Below the pieces are notes generated by a model that had not been told where the DNA came from, searched no databases, and saw only the letters and a program-made list of their open reading frames with translations. A program made the translations under genes and the position numbers. Shown in pieces: positions 24,212-33,215 of a stretch of DNA of 64,000 bases; positions within the stretch are counted from its first letter, which is position 1, and each line of letters opens with the position of its first letter. Source of the stretch: Pumilibacter intestinalis (GTDB lineage: Bacteria > Bacillota > Clostridia > Christensenellales > Pumilibacteraceae); the NCBI RefSeq assembly GCF_943193005.1, contig NZ_CALPCH010000013.1:1-64000 (forward strand), read 5' to 3'.

Positions 24212-25528
24212 GTGTCTACAGGCAAAGGACAAAAAAAGGCCGTGCCGACCGCAGGCAAAATTCTTTACGGAGCGGGCGGGCTTGCGTTTTCCACGGAAAT
24301 CGCATTTTTGCTGTTGTTCCCGTTTTTGTTTTCGCACGTAAATACCGTGTTGCTTTTGGCGTGCGTTCCCGCAGGTATCATTCTTTCGGTGCTCGTAATG
24401 CCGCTGTGCTACGCGTTCGTGAACGGCAACACCGCCATAGGCACGGGCAGATATCATCTTGCGCTCGCGCTTTCGTCGGCAGTGTGTTCGATTTCGTTCG
24501 TGCTTATGTACGGTATAGGAGATTGGCACTACGTGGCGCACGCGTTTGCCGTTGTGGGCTTGGTGTTTTTGCACTCGGCGGCGGCACAGATATTCGCTTA
24601 CACGTTTTTTGCGGTGGGCATAAGGTTCGACAGGAGCGGCACTGCGGTAACGCTCAAAACCGCTTTCGCGCTCGGAAGCTCTCTGTTGATTGCCGCCGCG
24701 GTGTTTTTACTGTTCGACGGCTCGCGCGAGAGAGTGGGGGCGATTGCGGCGTGTTCGGCTATAGTTTCCATGCTGTCGCTCGCGTCGGTGTATTTCTCCA
24801 CCGTGCGCTCCATGCCCGCGTTTATAAGGCTCGAGCCAAAGCACAAGCGCAGTTTTAAGCGAAACTACACGCGGTTCGTTTCGCCGCTCAAATTCGGAGC
24901 GGTTAAGCTGTTTGCGCTCGGTACGTTTTTCGTATACGCCGCCGTTGCGTTTTGCGCCGCGGCTTTGCCCACGTTTTTACTGTCGGCTTATTGGCGGGGT
25001 TACTCGTTTTGGTTGGGCGTTGTGATATCCGCCGCGCTTGCCGTAGCCGCGTGCGTGGCGCTTTCCAAACTCAAAAATTTCGGAGCGGGAAAGTGCTCCG
25101 TTTGGTTTATTTCGATTTCCGCATTGCTGTTCGCGCTTTCGGCGGGGCTTTCGGTGATTTTAATTCTCGGCGCGTTGCCTGCCGCCGTTGCGCCCATGTT
25201 GTACGCGCACTCGGTTGTGTGCGGCTTGAGCATAGGCTTGGGCATTAAGAGTTGTGCAATGAGCGACTCCGCGGCTCGCGAGGTTTCGGGGTGCACGCCC
25301 GGCAAATATTACACTCTCGTAAACTGCATAAAGTCGTTGGGGCTCGGCGCGGGCGTTGCGTTTTGTTGCGCGGTTATGCTTATAGCAAGCCGCGTGCCCG
25401 CGGCGGTTGCGGCGGCTATAGTTTGTTGCGTTACCGCGGCGTTTTTCACGGCGGCGGCGGTACTCGTTAAAGTAGGTTGCGGCGCGAGCGCGGCGAACAA
25501 TGAGGAGGACGAGCAGTGTTTACGGTAA
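24212..25528 (+). CDS. MFS-like 12-helix transporter
   Basis: A protein of 438 residues with about twelve hydrophobic segments in two halves, separated by a basic cytosolic loop around residue 210 (K-H-K-R-S-F-K-R-N-Y). The N-terminal G-A-G-G-L-A and the long alternation of helices suggest the major facilitator superfamily, perhaps of the glycoside-pentoside-hexuronide branch, but substrate-specific motifs are not clear. The start is GTG at 24212, which coincides with the predicted transcription start. Its end overlaps the next gene by 13 nt. Substrate unknown. Confidence 0.72.
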   Translation: MSTGKGQKKAVPTAGKILYGAGGLAFSTEIAFLLLFPFLFSHVNTVLLLACVPAGIILSVLVMPLCYAFVNGNTAIGTGRYHLALALSSAVCSISFVLMYGIGDWHYVAHAFAVVGLVFLHSAAAQIFAYTFFAVGIRFDRSGTAVTLKTAFALGSSLLIAAAVFLLFDGSRERVGAIAACSAIVSMLSLASVYFSTVRSMPAFIRLEPKHKRSFKRNYTRFVSPLKFGAVKLFALGTFFVYAAVAFCAAALPTFLLSAYWRGYSFWLGVVISAALAVAACVALSKLKNFGAGKCSVWFISISALLFALSAGLSVILILGALPAAVAPMLYAHSVVCGLSIGLGIKSCAMSDSAAREVSGCTPGKYYTLVNCIKSLGLGAGVAFCCAVMLIASRVPAAVAAAIVCCVTAAFFTAAAVLVKVGCGASAANNEEDEQCLR

Positions 25529-25863
25529 AAGAATATTACGCCGAACATGCGCGGGAAATATGCCGCAAGCTGGGTGCGGAAGCGAGCGAGTTCGACAGGG
25601 TGTTCGTGCTCGACGAGGACGGCCCCAAAGCCGCGGGAATACTTTCGCTCGCGGGTGCAAAGGTGCTTATCAAGGGCGTATACGGCGATATAAGCGAAAG
25701 CTATCGCGACGTAATGAACCGCTCGATACTGCACGTGTGCCGTTGCATGAACCCCATTACGGTGCGGGTGGAAAGCGCGAGCGAGTACTGGAAAAAGTTC
25801 GGCTTTGCAGAGGCGGACGGCGGCATGGAAATAAAGAGCGACGAAATAAATTTCAAATGCTGA
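25516..25863 (+). CDS. Small protein, possibly GNAT-like remnant
   Basis: A 115-residue protein. F-V-L-D-E-D-G-P-K-A-A-G-I-L-S-L could be a central GNAT strand, and the end S-A-S-E-Y-W-K-K-F-G-F-A-E resembles the last strand-helix of acetyltransferases (Y-x-K-x-G-F), but the acetyl-CoA loop is not visible. It starts with GTG after GAGGAGGACGAG, inside the transporter gene's end, and lies 16 nt before fhs, so it belongs to this operon. The function is unassigned. Confidence 0.6.
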   Translation: MFTVKEYYAEHAREICRKLGAEASEFDRVFVLDEDGPKAAGILSLAGAKVLIKGVYGDISESYRDVMNRSILHVCRCMNPITVRVESASEYWKKFGFAEADGGMEIKSDEINFKC

Positions 25864-25879
25864 GGAGGCAGGTTAGAAT

Positions 25880-27511
25880 ATGAAAACCGATATAGAGATA
25901 GCGAGCGAAGCCGAACTTAAGCCCATAGAAGAGGTTGCGAAGTCTATAGGCATAGAGCGAAAGGACTTGCACCTTTACGGCGACTACATGGCAAAAGTAA
26001 AGCCGCAAAAGGGCAACGGCAAAGTGGTGCTCGTAACGGCTATAAATCCCACCGCGGCGGGCGAGGGCAAAACTACGGTGAGCATAGGGCTTGCCGACGC
26101 AATGAAGCAAATCGGGCTCAAAGTATGCCTTGCGCTTCGCGAGCCGTCGCTCGGACCGGTATTCGGAATTAAGGGCGGAGCAACGGGCGGCGGGTACGCG
26201 CAGATTGCGCCCATGGACGATATCAATCTGCACTTTACGGGCGACCTGCACGCCATAACCGCCGCAAATAATCTGCTTGCCGCAATGATAGACAATCACA
26301 TGTATTTCGGCAACGAGCTCGGCATAGAGCGTGTAACCTTTCACCGCTGTTTGGATATGAACGACCGTGCGCTGAGATTTATTCGTTGCGGACTCAAATA
26401 CAACGACCGCGACGACTCGTTTGACATAACCGCCGCAAGCGAGGTAATGGCGGCTCTTTGCTTAAGTAACGATATATCCGACCTCAAGCGCAGATTGGGC
26501 AACATAATCGTGGGCTACGACAAAGAGGACAAGCCCGTATACTGCCGCGACTTAAAGGCGGAAGAGGCGATGACCATACTGCTCAAAGACGCGGTTTCGC
26601 CCAACCTCGTGCAAACTCTCGAGGGAGTGCCCGCGTTTGTGCACGGCGGACCGTTTGCGAACATTGCGCACGGGTGCAACAGCATTACGGCTACGCGCAC
26701 GGCTATGCACTACGCCGACTACGTTGTTACCGAGGCGGGTTTCGGCGCGGACCTCGGAGCGGAAAAGTTCCTCGATATAAAGTGCCGCGCGGCGGGGATT
26801 AAGCCCGAAGCGGTGGTGGTGGTTGCAACCGTTCGCGCTCTCAAGTGCGCGGGCGGCAAGAGCAAAGAAACTCTGTCCGAGCGCGACGACGAGGCTTTGC
26901 GTTCGGGACTCGGCAACCTGATAAAGCACGTTGAAAACATAAAGCAAATTTACTCGCGCAAGTGCGTTGTGGCAATAAACCGCTTTGTTTCGGATACCGA
27001 CGAAGAGGTGGAAATAGTGAAACGGGCGTGCTTAAAGCTCGGCGCGGACGTAGTTTGCGTAACGGTGTGGGGCGAGGGCGGCAAAGGCGGCATAGAGCTT
27101 GCCCGAAAGGTAAAAGAGCTGTGCGCCATGCCCGACAAAGAATTTACTTACTGCTACGAGCTTTCCGACTCTACGGAAGAAAAGATACGCAAAGTGGCTA
27201 AGCGGGTGTACGGCGCGAAAGACGCGGAGTTCGAGCCTGCGGCGCAAGCCGTGCTGAAGAAGATAAAGGGCACGGAGTGGGAACGCTATCCCGTGTGCAT
27301 AGCGAAAACGCAGTATTCTCTTTCGGACGACGCGAAACTTTTGGGCAGACCCGAAAACTTTACAATCAGAGTGCGCGACTTAACTGTGCGTTCGGGCGCG
27401 GAGTTCATAGTTGCGCTCGCGGGCGATATTCTGCTTATGCCGGGGCTTAGCAAAACGCCCAACGCGCAAAACATGAGCATAAACAACGGTATCATAAAAG
27501 GACTCTTTTAG
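25880..27511 (+). CDS. fhs: Formate-tetrahydrofolate ligase
   Basis: A protein of 543 residues, close to the usual 556. It activates formate to 10-formyl-THF, feeding purine synthesis and, in acetogens, the methyl branch of the Wood-Ljungdahl pathway. Seen: the nucleotide loop A-A-G-E-G-K-T-T, then R-E-P-S-L-G-P-V-F-G-I-K-G-G-A and I-N-L-H-F-T-G-D, with the terminal L-M-P-G-L-S-K-T-P. ATG at 25880 follows GAGGAGGCAGG. glnS begins 3 nt after its stop. No other pathway gene is in the window, so an acetogenic role cannot be claimed. Confidence 0.97.
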   Translation: MKTDIEIASEAELKPIEEVAKSIGIERKDLHLYGDYMAKVKPQKGNGKVVLVTAINPTAAGEGKTTVSIGLADAMKQIGLKVCLALREPSLGPVFGIKGGATGGGYAQIAPMDDINLHFTGDLHAITAANNLLAAMIDNHMYFGNELGIERVTFHRCLDMNDRALRFIRCGLKYNDRDDSFDITAASEVMAALCLSNDISDLKRRLGNIIVGYDKEDKPVYCRDLKAEEAMTILLKDAVSPNLVQTLEGVPAFVHGGPFANIAHGCNSITATRTAMHYADYVVTEAGFGADLGAEKFLDIKCRAAGIKPEAVVVVATVRALKCAGGKSKETLSERDDEALRSGLGNLIKHVENIKQIYSRKCVVAINRFVSDTDEEVEIVKRACLKLGADVVCVTVWGEGGKGGIELARKVKELCAMPDKEFTYCYELSDSTEEKIRKVAKRVYGAKDAEFEPAAQAVLKKIKGTEWERYPVCIAKTQYSLSDDAKLLGRPENFTIRVRDLTVRSGAEFIVALAGDILLMPGLSKTPNAQNMSINNGIIKGLF

Positions 27512-27514
27512 AAT

Positions 27515-29137
27515 ATGGCGAACTTTATAGAAGAAATAATCGAAGCCGACCTTGCGCATGGGCGCGAAACCGAAATTACAACTCGCTTTCCGCCCGAGCC
27601 TAACGGATATTTGCACATAGGGCACGCTAAGGCGATATGCTTAAACGTGGGCTTGGCACGCAAATACGGCGGCAAATGCAATCTTCGTTTCGACGACACA
27701 AATCCCGTTAAAGAAGAAGACGAATACGTGCAGTCCATAATAGAGGACGCGCGGTGGCTGGGGTGGGACGGTGAAATATTTTTCGCGTCCGACTATTTCG
27801 AGGTGATGTATCGCGCGGCTGTAACGCTCATAGAGCGCGGCAAAGCGTATATAGACGATATTTCGCCCGAAGATATGAAAAAGATGCGCGGAACGCTCAC
27901 CGAGCCGGGCGTAGAAAGCAAATACCGCAATCGTCCCGTTGCCGAAAGCCTCGCGCTTTTCGAAGATATGCGGGCGGGCAAGATAGCCGACGGCGCACTT
28001 GTGCTCAGAGCAAAGATTGATATGGCGAGTCCCAACATAAACATGCGCGACCCCATAATTTACCGCGTGCTCAAGGCGCGTCATCACCGTCAGGGCGACA
28101 AATGGTGCGTGTATCCCATGTACGATTTCGCGCACCCCATAGAGGACGCGGTTGAAAACATAAGCCACAGCGTTTGCACGCTCGAGTTCGAGGACCACCG
28201 CCCGCTTTACGATTGGGTGCTCCGCGAATGCGGCGATATGTTCCCGCATCCGCCGCATCAGTACGAGTTTGCGCGGCTCAACATAGAGCGCATGATAATG
28301 AGCAAACGCTATCTCAAAAAACTGGTAGACGAAGGGTTTGTTTCGGGCTGGGACGACCCCCGCATGCCGACGATTGCGGGACTGCGCAGGCGGGGATACA
28401 CTCCAGCGTCGATTCGCGAATTTTGCGAGCGCATAGGCGTAGCCAAAGCCAACAGCGAGGTGGAGGTGGGGCAGCTCGAGAGTTGCATACGCGAAGAGCT
28501 TAACGCAACCGCTCCGCGAGCAATGGCGGTGCTCGACCCGCTCGAACTCGTTTTGGACAACGTGCCCGAAGATTTTTGCGAAAAGCTGGATTTCGAAATA
28601 AATCAGTTCGAGCCGGATAAAGGAAGCCGCACAATCGAGCTTACCAAGCATATATTTATAGAGCGCGGCGATTTCGAGGTTGTTCCTCCGCCCAAATACA
28701 AGCGGCTCACTCCGGGCGGCACGGTGCGCCTTAAGAGCGGATATATAATAAAGTGCACCGGTTACGACGGCACGCCCGAAAACGTGGAGCGCGTGCACGC
28801 CGAAATAATAGAGGGCACTCGCAGCGGCGAAGACAACAGCGGCATAAAGGTTAAAGGCGTGATACATTGGGTGAACTGTAAAGCCGTTAAAGCCGAACTC
28901 AGGCTTTACGACTATCTGCTCATCGCCGACGACACCGCGCCCGACTTTAACGATAGGCTCAACCCCGAGTCGCTCGTGGTAAAACACGGATATGCGGAAG
29001 AGTATCTTGCGAGCGCGAAAAAGGGCGACTCGTACCAGTTTATGCGGCAGGGATACTTTTGCCGCGACTCTAAAGAAGACGGACTTGTGTTCAATCGTAT
29101 AGTAGGGCTTAAGGACGCATACAACAAGAAGAAGTAA
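27515..29137 (+). CDS. glnS: Glutaminyl-tRNA synthetase
   Basis: A protein of 540 residues. Class I signature P-P-E-P-N-G-Y-L-H-I-G-H-A-K at residue 28; the KMSKS counterpart is M-S-K-R. The glutaminyl (not glutamyl) identity follows from the long beta-barrel anticodon domain in the last 200 residues and from F-P-P-E-P-N. It charges tRNA-Gln directly. The gene is spaced 3 nt from fhs and is part of the same transcript. Confidence 0.95.
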   Translation: MANFIEEIIEADLAHGRETEITTRFPPEPNGYLHIGHAKAICLNVGLARKYGGKCNLRFDDTNPVKEEDEYVQSIIEDARWLGWDGEIFFASDYFEVMYRAAVTLIERGKAYIDDISPEDMKKMRGTLTEPGVESKYRNRPVAESLALFEDMRAGKIADGALVLRAKIDMASPNINMRDPIIYRVLKARHHRQGDKWCVYPMYDFAHPIEDAVENISHSVCTLEFEDHRPLYDWVLRECGDMFPHPPHQYEFARLNIERMIMSKRYLKKLVDEGFVSGWDDPRMPTIAGLRRRGYTPASIREFCERIGVAKANSEVEVGQLESCIREELNATAPRAMAVLDPLELVLDNVPEDFCEKLDFEINQFEPDKGSRTIELTKHIFIERGDFEVVPPPKYKRLTPGGTVRLKSGYIIKCTGYDGTPENVERVHAEIIEGTRSGEDNSGIKVKGVIHWVNCKAVKAELRLYDYLLIADDTAPDFNDRLNPESLVVKHGYAEEYLASAKKGDSYQFMRQGYFCRDSKEDGLVFNRIVGLKDAYNKKK

Positions 29138-29160
29138 AACGATTTTCAAGGAGCGAAGCT

Positions 29161-30042
29161 ATGAAAAAGATACTTGTAACGGGCGGCGGATTTATAGGCG
29201 CGGAATTCGTAAAGACTTATAAAAAGAAATACGATATCGTTGCGCCCGCCTCGGAAGAAATCGATTTTTCGGTTTACGAAGAAGTATCCGAACTTTTCTC
29301 GCAAAATAAATTCGACGCGGTTTTGCACCTTGCGGCAAAGCACAAAGTTCTCTGCGAAAACACGGATGCGGCAGACGACCTAATCGCTTTCAAAAACATT
29401 CAGCATGCCGCGGCGAGAAGCGGAGTGAAAAAGCTCATAGCGGTAAGCGACTGCTCCGACGCCGCGCCGCGCGGCTGTGCCGAAAACTACCGCGAAGACG
29501 ATTTCGAGAAATGCGCGCCCGTGTTCGGCAACGGCTTGGGCAGATATCTCGTGAACTCGCTCGCGAGCAAAGACAATATGAGCACCGTTTTGCGGCTGTT
29601 CGGCGCGTTCGGAGCGGGCGCGTTGCGTGCCGACAACGCCATTACCGAAATACTCGCGCCTGCGGTTGCGGGCAAGAAAAAGCAGATAACTTTACGCGGA
29701 GATAAGACGGTATCGGTCATTTACTCCGAAGACGTTTGCAAGATAATCGCGCTTTTCATAAACAACGACTACCCGCGCGGAATATACAACGTAGCCTCGC
29801 CCGTAGCGGCTCGGCTGTCGGATTTTGCGAAGAAAGCCAAAGCCTACGCCAAAAAGAACGACCGCGATATAATCGTGGAAATAGGCAAAGACGAGCAAAA
29901 AGAACTCACCGCCGACGTAAGCAAACTCTTGGGCGAGATAGGGCAGTTCAAGTTCACCGCTTTGAGCACTGCTATTAACAAAACGCTCGACTATTACAAA
30001 ACTCACAAATCCGAACTCAAAGAGGAAAAACAGCATGACTAA
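29161..30042 (+). CDS. NAD-dependent epimerase/dehydratase-like protein
   Basis: A protein of 293 residues of the extended short-chain dehydrogenase family. The Rossmann loop is T-G-G-G-F-I-G, followed by D-A-V-L-H-L-A-A, S-D-C-S-D (Ser position of the triad), and late Y-N-V-A-S. The catalytic Tyr-x-x-x-Lys normally found next is replaced by F-G-N-G-L, so classical sugar epimerase chemistry is doubtful. GGAG lies upstream of the ATG. It overlaps the HAD gene by 8 nt. Substrate unknown; nucleotide-sugar binding is an inference from the family. Confidence 0.78.
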   Translation: MKKILVTGGGFIGAEFVKTYKKKYDIVAPASEEIDFSVYEEVSELFSQNKFDAVLHLAAKHKVLCENTDAADDLIAFKNIQHAAARSGVKKLIAVSDCSDAAPRGCAENYREDDFEKCAPVFGNGLGRYLVNSLASKDNMSTVLRLFGAFGAGALRADNAITEILAPAVAGKKKQITLRGDKTVSVIYSEDVCKIIALFINNDYPRGIYNVASPVAARLSDFAKKAKAYAKKNDRDIIVEIGKDEQKELTADVSKLLGEIGQFKFTALSTAINKTLDYYKTHKSELKEEKQHD

Positions 30043-30673
30043 ACGCTGCGTTATATTCGATTTCGACGGAACTCTTTTCGATACTGGCGAGGGCATACGC
30101 GACACCGCCCGTTACGCTCTCGATAAACTCGGGGTGAAAGATTTTCCCGACGAAAAGATGAATTTGTTTATAGGACCGTCGCTGTTCTACGCCTTTAACG
30201 AGATTGTGGGCTTGGACGAAGAGCGGTCTAAGCTGGGGGTGGAGTTGTACCGCGAACGCTACAAAAGCGTAGGCATAGACAAGTCTTGCCCGTACGGCGG
30301 CATGAAAGAGCTTTTGGACAAGCTCAAAGCCGACGGATACGTTCTTACCATAGCTTCGAGCAAACCGCTCGAAATGGTGCGCTATCTTTTGCGCAAGCAC
30401 GATTTGAGCGGCTATTTCGATAAAGTGTGCGCGGCGGATTTTACCACGGTAAGTTGCGACAAGGCGGATTTTATAACCGCGGCGTCGCTCGGGGATAGCA
30501 ACGTAATGGTGGGAGATACCCGCTTCGATATAGAGGGCGGGCACAAAGCGGGAGTAAAAGTTATTGCGGCGGCGTACGGTTTCGGCGCGAGCGAAACGCT
30601 TTCGGAAGCGGAGTATAAAGCCGACAGTCCCGCCGAAGTTTACTTGAAAATAAAAGAAGTTTTTACGATATAA
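30035..30673 (+). CDS. HAD-superfamily phosphatase (Gph/PgmB-like)
   Basis: A protein of 212 residues. Motif I is D-F-D-G-T-L-F-D-T, motif II I-A-S-S-K, and motif III/IV V-G-D-T-R-F-D-I-E-G, with a helical cap inserted between I and II. This is subfamily IA, typical of phosphoglycolate phosphatases and beta-phosphoglucomutases. The substrate is not readable from sequence. It is coupled to the epimerase-like gene upstream and lies 14 nt before alaS. Confidence 0.9.
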   Translation: MTKRCVIFDFDGTLFDTGEGIRDTARYALDKLGVKDFPDEKMNLFIGPSLFYAFNEIVGLDEERSKLGVELYRERYKSVGIDKSCPYGGMKELLDKLKADGYVLTIASSKPLEMVRYLLRKHDLSGYFDKVCAADFTTVSCDKADFITAASLGDSNVMVGDTRFDIEGGHKAGVKVIAAAYGFGASETLSEAEYKADSPAEVYLKIKEVFTI

Positions 30674-30687
30674 AAGAGGATACTTAC

Positions 30688-32484
30688 ATGAAAAACAGGA
30701 AAGATATCACGTCTGACGATTTGCGCGAAATGTGGCTCGATTTCTACCGCGAAAAGGGACACGCCGTAATTCCTTCGGCGTCTCTTATTCCCGAGAACGA
30801 CCCCACGGTGCTCTTTACCACCGCGGGCATGCACCCGCTCGTGCCCTATCTTTTGGGCGAACCTCATCCCGCGGGCAAACGCCTTGCCGACGTGCAAAAG
30901 TGCGTTCGCACGGGCGATATAGACGAGGTGGGCGACAGCAGCCACTGCACGTTTTTCGAAATGCTCGGCAATTGGAGCTTGGGAGATTATTTCAAGCAGG
31001 ATATGATACGCTGGAGTTACGAGTTCCTAACGAGCGAAAAATATCTCGGGCTCGACCCCGACAGGCTTGCCGTATCGGTGTTTGCGGGCAACGAGGACTG
31101 CCCGCGCGACGACGAGAGCGCGAAAATATGGATTGAGTGCGGAATAAAACCCGAGCGCGTGTTCTTCCTTCCCAAAGAAAACAATTGGTGGGGACCCGCC
31201 GGCAAAACCGGACCTTGCGGACCCGACACCGAGATGTTTATACTGCGCGGCGAGCCGTGCGGGGCGGACTGCTCACCTGCGTGCGACTGCGGGCACTATC
31301 TCGAAATTTGGAACGACGTGTTCATGCAATACAATAAAACCGCCGAAGGAAAGTTCGAGCCGCTTGCCCGCAAGAACGTGGATACGGGCATGGGACTCGA
31401 GCGCACGCTTTGCATTTTGCAAGGCAAAAAGAGCGTGTACGAAACCGATTTGTTCGTGCCCGTTATAGCCCGAATAGAAAAACTCGCCGCAAAAAAGTAC
31501 GGCGAGAACGAAGCCGACACCCGCGCAATGCGCATAATAGCCGACCACGTGCGCACGTCGGTGTTTATGATAGGCGACGAAAAGGGCATAACCTGCTCCA
31601 ACGTGGACCAAGGCTACATTTTGCGCCGCCTTTTGCGCAGAGCCATACGCTATATAAAACAGCTCGGCATGAACAAAGGGGATATAACCGAGGTTGCGGC
31701 GGCTGTGATAAAGCGATACGAAAAAGCCTATCCCGAACTTACAGCGGCGGCGGATAAAATAAGAGAAGAGATATCGCACGAAGAAGAACGCTTCGAAAAA
31801 ACGCTTACCTCTGGTATTCGCGAGTTCGAAAAACTGTGCGGCTATCTTGTGGGCGACACCGTTTCGGGCAAGGCGTGCTTTAAGCTGTACGACACGTACG
31901 GATTTCCCATAGAGATGACCGAGGAGCTTGCCGCCGAGCGCGGACTCAAGATAAACCGCGCCGATTTCGAAAAGCTGTTCGAGGAACACAGACTCAAGAG
32001 TCAGGCGGGCGCGGAACAGCGTTTCAAGGGCGGACTTGCCGACAACACCGAAGCCACGGCACGCCTTCACACCGCCACGCACCTTATGCACCGCGCGCTC
32101 AAAACCGTGCTTAACGACGAGAACGTAAACCAAAAGGGGAGCAACATAACCGCGGAGCGTTTGCGCTTCGATTTCACGTTCGGTCGCGCACTCACGCCCG
32201 AGGAGTTGGCGGAGGTGGAAAAGCTCGTTAACGAGGCGATACAAGCCGACGTGCCCGTAGTGTGCGAGGAGATGACTGTAGACGAGGCGAAAGCCGCGGG
32301 CGCGGTGGGACTGTTTGCGAGCAAGTACGGCGAGAAAGTAAAAGTTTACACAATGGGCAAATTCAGCAAGGAAATTTGCGGCGGACCTCACGCCGCCCGC
32401 ACGGGCGAGCTCGGGCGTTTCCGCATTGTGAAAGAGCAATCTTCTTCCGCGGGAGTGCGCCGTATCAAGGCGGTACTCGAGTGA
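30688..32484 (+). CDS. alaS: Alanyl-tRNA synthetase, form lacking the C-terminal domain
   Basis: A protein of 598 residues; usual AlaRS has about 870. The class II catalytic core starts at once (F-Y-R-E-K-G-H-A-V-I-P-S-A-S), followed by the tRNA-recognition helices and the editing domain with its zinc residues H-T-A-T-H and C-G-G-P-H. The protein ends some 40 residues after the last of these, so the DHHA1/C-Ala dimerisation and elbow-binding region is absent. No frameshift or continuation of that domain is found downstream; the stop overlaps the GTG of the next gene (4 nt), so the short form looks natural. No T-box leader is seen. Confidence 0.93.
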   Translation: MKNRKDITSDDLREMWLDFYREKGHAVIPSASLIPENDPTVLFTTAGMHPLVPYLLGEPHPAGKRLADVQKCVRTGDIDEVGDSSHCTFFEMLGNWSLGDYFKQDMIRWSYEFLTSEKYLGLDPDRLAVSVFAGNEDCPRDDESAKIWIECGIKPERVFFLPKENNWWGPAGKTGPCGPDTEMFILRGEPCGADCSPACDCGHYLEIWNDVFMQYNKTAEGKFEPLARKNVDTGMGLERTLCILQGKKSVYETDLFVPVIARIEKLAAKKYGENEADTRAMRIIADHVRTSVFMIGDEKGITCSNVDQGYILRRLLRRAIRYIKQLGMNKGDITEVAAAVIKRYEKAYPELTAAADKIREEISHEEERFEKTLTSGIREFEKLCGYLVGDTVSGKACFKLYDTYGFPIEMTEELAAERGLKINRADFEKLFEEHRLKSQAGAEQRFKGGLADNTEATARLHTATHLMHRALKTVLNDENVNQKGSNITAERLRFDFTFGRALTPEELAEVEKLVNEAIQADVPVVCEEMTVDEAKAAGAVGLFASKYGEKVKVYTMGKFSKEICGGPHAARTGELGRFRIVKEQSSSAGVRRIKAVLE

Positions 32485-33191
32485 TACTCGTTATATTTTC
32501 GTACGTTAAGAGCGCGATAGTATTTTCGTTTATGACCCTTGCGGTTGCGGCGGGCATTGCGGCAACCTGTCTTTACACTCAAGCCACAGTCGATTTCGTT
32601 TTGAGAATTGCGGGGCTGTGCGTGCTCTTTATCGCTTCATACGCCGCATCTTGCGCCTACGCCGTAAAGCTCGTAGACTCGCAGTGCGAAAGGATGGGGA
32701 ATAACGAGTGCAAAATCGAAGAGCTGTCGGTAAGGCTGCGCAAACTCGCAAAGAGGGCGTATTTCGGAAGCGTGCGCGGCATGATTTCGGTGCAGTACGC
32801 ATACGCGCTTTTGTGCCTTGGCAAATACCGCGAAGCCGAAATCGCCGCATCCGACGCCATAGTCGCGGCGGGCGACGGAGCGAAAGCCGACGCTTCGATA
32901 CTGTTTTGCAAGGCGTACTACATGCTCGGCGACGAAAAGTATTTCGAAATAAATTACCCTAAGGCAATTAACGCTCTCGAAAAATATTGCGAGAGCAAAA
33001 ACAAATCCGTAAGTGATTCGGCGTGCGCGAGCCGAGCGGCGATAGAGGCTATGCGCCTGTCGCTCTCTGGCGATAACGACGCCGCGCTCGACCGCCTGAA
33101 CGGCTTTTGCGCTGAAAACATGCCGCCGCTGTTGCAAAGAAATATCATAGAACTTAAAAAGCACATGCAATCAAAAAAGGACGCCGCTTGA
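32481..33191 (+). CDS. Two-helix membrane protein with TPR-like domain
   Basis: A protein of 236 residues. Two membrane helices (about 4-26 and 35-57) are followed by a cytosolic helical region whose A-L-L-C-L-G-K-Y-R-E-A-E and A-I-N-A-L-E-K-Y segments resemble TPR units. The start is GTG overlapping the alaS TGA, indicating coupling. The stop codon lies inside the terminator at 33174. Function unknown; it may be an adaptor. Confidence 0.72.
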   Translation: MILVIFSYVKSAIVFSFMTLAVAAGIAATCLYTQATVDFVLRIAGLCVLFIASYAASCAYAVKLVDSQCERMGNNECKIEELSVRLRKLAKRAYFGSVRGMISVQYAYALLCLGKYREAEIAASDAIVAAGDGAKADASILFCKAYYMLGDEKYFEINYPKAINALEKYCESKNKSVSDSACASRAAIEAMRLSLSGDNDAALDRLNGFCAENMPPLLQRNIIELKKHMQSKKDAA

Positions 33192-33203
33192 GCGTCCTTT
33201 TAG
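33174..33203. terminator. Bidirectional terminator between TPR gene and leuS
   Basis: AAAAGGACGC and GCGTCCTTTT form the stem around a 7-nt loop that contains the TGA of the plus-strand gene. A/T tracts on both sides serve both genes. Confidence 0.85.
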
Positions 33204-33215
33204 ATTATGCCGTAA

